Source of the DNA: Prolixibacteraceae bacterium UBA6029
Lineage (GTDB): Bacteria; Bacteroidota; Bacteroidia; Bacteroidales; Prolixibacteraceae
Direction: 5' to 3'
Length of the DNA stretch: 49,021 bases
NCBI GenBank assembly: GCA_002429385.1
Contig: DIZL01000006.1
Location: 104,818-153,838 of the forward strand
Shown here piece after piece: positions 48,948-49,021 of this stretch; the first letter of the stretch is position 1; each line of letters opens with the position of its first letter. Both the position numbers and the translations under genes were made by a program. Under the pieces are notes generated by a model. It was given only the letters and a program-made list of their open reading frames with translations, was not told where the DNA came from and made no database searches.

Positions 48948-49021
48948 ATGCGCTACCTTGACCCAAAAAATGATTTGACTTTTAAGCGGGTTTTTTGAGT
49001 TCATCCCCACCTCTTAAAAAG
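48948..49021 (+). pseudogene. Rpn/PD-(D/E)xK nuclease family transposase, start with stop (cut by window end)
   Basis: From the ATG at 48948 the frame reads MRYLDPKNDLTFKRVF, then TGA at 48996-48998, then VHPHLLK to the window end. The first residues match the start of the Rpn family (recombination-promoting nuclease, often annotated as PD-(D/E)xK family transposase), which begins with R-Y-L-D-P-K-x-D-x-x-F-K-x-x-F-G-x-H-P-x-L-L. The in-frame TGA replaces the usual Gly. The rest lies beyond the window. Confidence 0.65.

Overview
The window looks like chromosomal DNA of a member of the Bacteroidota, probably an environmental Bacteroidales/Marinilabiliales-type organism; the species cannot be named from the sequence. 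The evidence is: TAnnTTTG -7 promoter boxes, three with TTG 20-21 nt upstream; a type IX secretion sorting domain on a subtilase; a TonB receptor with a carboxypeptidase-like regulatory domain; and FISUMP, DUF5522, DUF6249, START-like and DUF4143 proteins.

Layout. 1-5000: tail of an unknown gene, a MORN-repeat protein, a secreted subtilase overlapping xseA, then xseB. 5001-7593: a TonB-dependent receptor under a TPP riboswitch, so most likely the outer-membrane thiamin receptor. 8297-9974: an Hsp20 relic, cytidine deaminase and a secreted glucosaminidase-LysM protein. 10045-12305: a truncated ECF sigma/membrane protein pair beside a DUF4143 ATPase bracketed by 12-bp inverted repeats, then DUF6249. 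12422-20021: housekeeping and envelope genes (fmt, glycogen-binding-like protein, ribBA-DUF5522, an LptF/G permease-GT4-GT2 operon, START-like protein). 20203-20464: a tRNA-Met(CAT) with an abnormal T-loop and a degenerate tRNA-Ile-like copy, each with a terminator. 20675-24786: FISUMP, SDR, hydrolase relic, outer-membrane barrel and an AT-rich stretch with doubtful ORFs. 24940-32065: secreted esterase, SGNH hydrolase, GH50-like hydrolase and GH30, a probable polysaccharide (perhaps beta-glucan) breakdown cluster without a SusCD pair. 32333-33496: an orphan receiver-histidine kinase. 33870-41591: an exopolysaccharide locus with a strong promoter, a ~230-nt leader, a wHTH regulator, an SLBB exporter, a Wzz-like protein and a UDP-sugar dehydrogenase, interrupted by an AbiEii-type module. 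42031-49021: a worn toxin-antitoxin/defence island with a broken HEPN-MNT pair, a second DUF4143 ATPase, two more AbiEii-type modules, a PIN cassette, a HepT relic and an Rpn-family relic at the edge.

The functional themes are envelope and exopolysaccharide assembly, thiamin uptake, extracellular polysaccharide breakdown, and a decaying accessory island. The most unusual signal is the density of short palindromes and locus-specific word repeats. Several palindromes and repeats lie inside reading frames: three palindromes interrupt a sugar dehydrogenase remnant (44227-44605), and a CGACAAC-type word repeat adds about 40 codons to the intact dehydrogenase (about 40653-40737).

All calls come from reading the sequence and recalled family patterns. 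No alignment, folding or database search was run. Frameshifts and nonsense codons in the right-hand third could be real decay or sequencing error.
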